A DNA stretch of 7,124 nucleotides from Aquiluna sp. Lineage in GTDB: Bacteria; Actinomycetota; Actinomycetes; Actinomycetales; Microbacteriaceae. Below, one piece after another: positions 6,218 through 7,124 of this stretch. Under the pieces are notes generated by a model that saw only the letters and a list, made by a program, of their open reading frames with translations, did not search any database and was not told the DNA's origin. The stretch spans positions 1 to 7,124 of the forward strand of contig JAGYIH010000043.1 in NCBI GenBank assembly GCA_018402615.1, written 5' to 3'. Both the position numbers and the translations under genes were made by a program. Numbering within the stretch: position 1 is the first letter of the stretch; each line of letters opens with the position of its first letter.

Positions 6218-6245
6218 TTGACTAAAAATGCTGTTGCAGTAAGTT
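6218..6245 (+). promoter_or_regulatory. Candidate promoter for the DEAD-box helicase gene
   Basis: TTGACT (6218-6223) and TAAGTT (6240-6245), 16 bases apart, form the best sigma-70-like pair in the 352-base divergent gap. The start near 6252 would give a leader of about 218 bases containing all the hairpins. The promoter is embedded in the loop and 3' arm of a 7-base inverted repeat, GCAACAG (6208-6214) and CTGTTGC (6231-6237), and its -10 overlaps the second CAGTAAGT copy. Both are possible control sites. Confidence 0.4.
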
Positions 6246-6292
6246 GTTGAAACTTTCCGAGCCAAGTAGTTCTAGGCCTTTTTCCATTACTC

Positions 6293-6452
6293 CCCTAAGC
6301 TTCTGCTAGGGAAGTGATTAGTCACAGCCCTGCGTCGTAGAACGACCCCCCACGAAACCGTGGCGAAATTTTCCTTCGGCGAACGAATACATCCATCGAT
6401 GTCTTCGCCATCCGCCCAAAAACTTGGGCTCACAAGTGATGCAACCCATCAC
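6293..6452 (+). promoter_or_regulatory. Structured 5' leader of the DEAD-box helicase mRNA (seven tandem hairpins)
   Basis: Successive stems are: 6293-6311 (CCCT/AGGG plus AGC/GCT, one bulged A, TTCT loop); 6314-6325 (GTGA/TCAC); 6334-6346 (GTCGT/ACGAC, three-base loop); 6350-6363 (CCACG/CGTGG, AAAC loop); 6378-6409 (GGCGAA/TTCGCC with an inner ACATC/GATGT); 6414-6429 (GCCCAA/TTGGGC, AAAC loop); and 6436-6452 (GTGATG/CATCAC). All arms are fully complementary apart from the one bulge. The remaining leader to ATG 6470 carries only a poor GAAAG ribosome site. DEAD-box helicase mRNAs often have long, self-regulated leaders, which makes a regulatory element likely. I do not recognise a named RNA family. 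Confidence 0.55.
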
Positions 6453-6469
6453 ATGAAAGCAATTCACCT

Positions 6470-7124
6470 ATGTCCTCAAAAACTTTTATTGATCTTGGCG
6501 TGCCCGCCAAGATTGCAACCGTGCTCACCGCACAAGGCATTGACTCACCCTTTCCCATTCAGGTGGACACCCTTCCCGACACTCTGGCGGGTAAGGACGT
6601 TCTGGGTCGCGGAAAAACTGGTTCGGGCAAAACCCTCGCCTTCAGCATCCCAATGGTGGTCAGACTCTCTGCATCCGCTCACAACAACCAGGGAGCTCGC
6701 AAACCACGAGGCCTAGTGCTAGCGCCAACCCGTGAACTTGCCACGCAGATTGCCAAGACCCTGCAGCCACTTACCAGTGCGATGAATCTACGAGTTACGA
6801 CAATCTTTGGAGGAGTTGCTCAAACGGCACAGGTTCAAGCGATCAGAAACGGTGTTGAGATTATTGTCGCCACCCCAGGCCGGCTTGAGGACCTTATGAA
6901 ACAGGGTCTGCTGAAACTGGACGCGATAGAGATAACAGTTCTGGATGAGGCTGACCACATGGCAGACCTTGGTTTCTTGCCGGGGGTTACCAGAATCTTG
7001 ACCGCTACCCCCAGGGGTGGCCAACGCCTGTTGTTCTCGGCGACCTTAGATAACGGCGTGCAAAAGCTGGTAGATAAGTTCTTGCAGAACCCGGTCATGC
7101 ATGCTGTTGACGAAGTGAGTTCCC
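6470..7124 (+). CDS. DEAD-box ATP-dependent RNA helicase (RhlE-like), N-terminal part
   Basis: The first 218 codons are present; the gene runs off the right edge, so the second RecA domain is missing. All motifs of the first RecA domain are visible: upstream aromatic Phe6, Q motif PFPIQ at 27-31, motif I GKTGSGKT at 48-55, Ia APTRELA at 85-91, GG at 114-115, Ib TPGR at 135-138, motif II DEAD at 159-162 and motif III SAT at 190-192. The family unwinds short RNA duplexes with ATP, for example in ribosome assembly, RNA decay and cold adaptation. In-frame TGA at 6437-6439 leaves ATG 6470 as the only start, despite a weak ribosome site. The gene is divergent from the lipid cluster and probably unrelated to it. 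Confidence 0.95.
   Translation, partial: MSSKTFIDLGVPAKIATVLTAQGIDSPFPIQVDTLPDTLAGKDVLGRGKTGSGKTLAFSIPMVVRLSASAHNNQGARKPRGLVLAPTRELATQIAKTLQPLTSAMNLRVTTIFGGVAQTAQVQAIRNGVEIIVATPGRLEDLMKQGLLKLDAIEITVLDEADHMADLGFLPGVTRILTATPRGGQRLLFSATLDNGVQKLVDKFLQNPVMHAVDEVSS

Noticed and set aside
6360..6716. An open frame of 118 codons overlapping the helicase gene start.
   Set aside because: It is out of frame with the helicase, whose motifs are all in the frame from 6470, and it runs through the leader hairpins. Its translation resembles no protein family.

Overview
The window looks like a chromosomal stretch from an actinobacterium. Supporting signs are a GC content judged by eye to be slightly above half, TTG starts, at least one probable leaderless start, tight gene packing, and an RhlE-type DEAD-box helicase and FkbM methyltransferase of actinobacterial style. 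A small-genome member of the Microbacteriaceae (freshwater Luna-type lineages) would fit, but this is an inference from style, not from a marker gene.

Layout, right to left along the minus strand. A CDP-alcohol phosphatidyltransferase (6117-5395) appears to be leaderless. After a 76-base gap holding a promoter-like site comes a tightly packed run: an LPG-synthase-type/flippase-like membrane protein (5318-4350), a GT4 glycosyltransferase (4353-3301, TTG start overlapping the previous stop) and an inositol-monophosphatase-family phosphatase (3286-2495). A lone plus-strand FkbM methyltransferase (1759-2502) meets the phosphatase tail to tail; the two share an 8-base palindrome that carries both stop codons. 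A second minus-strand run follows: an MDR dehydrogenase (1534-581), a 6-pyruvoyl-tetrahydropterin-synthase-like protein (572-177) and the first 58 codons of a class I SAM methyltransferase (174 to the window edge). At the right edge a plus-strand DEAD-box RNA helicase (6470 onward, cut by the window end) is read divergently from the phosphatidyltransferase.

The minus-strand genes look like one functional cluster: lipid head-group transfer, membrane transport, glycosyl transfer, phosphatase, oxidoreductase, pterin-fold enzyme and methyltransferase. No pathway I know uses this exact set. Two of its enzymes have lost the residues that define their families: the pterin-synthase homologue lacks the Cys/Asp/His triad and one zinc His, and the dehydrogenase lacks the zinc ligands. 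The cluster may therefore make an undescribed membrane-anchored or glycosylated small molecule, or it may be a phosphatidylinositol-mannoside-like branch. The chemistry is inference.

The most striking non-coding element is the helicase leader. Between 6293 and 6452 there are seven consecutive short hairpins, with a possible alternative pairing among them, ahead of a start codon with almost no Shine-Dalgarno sequence. This looks like a structured, possibly autoregulatory or temperature-sensing 5' UTR.
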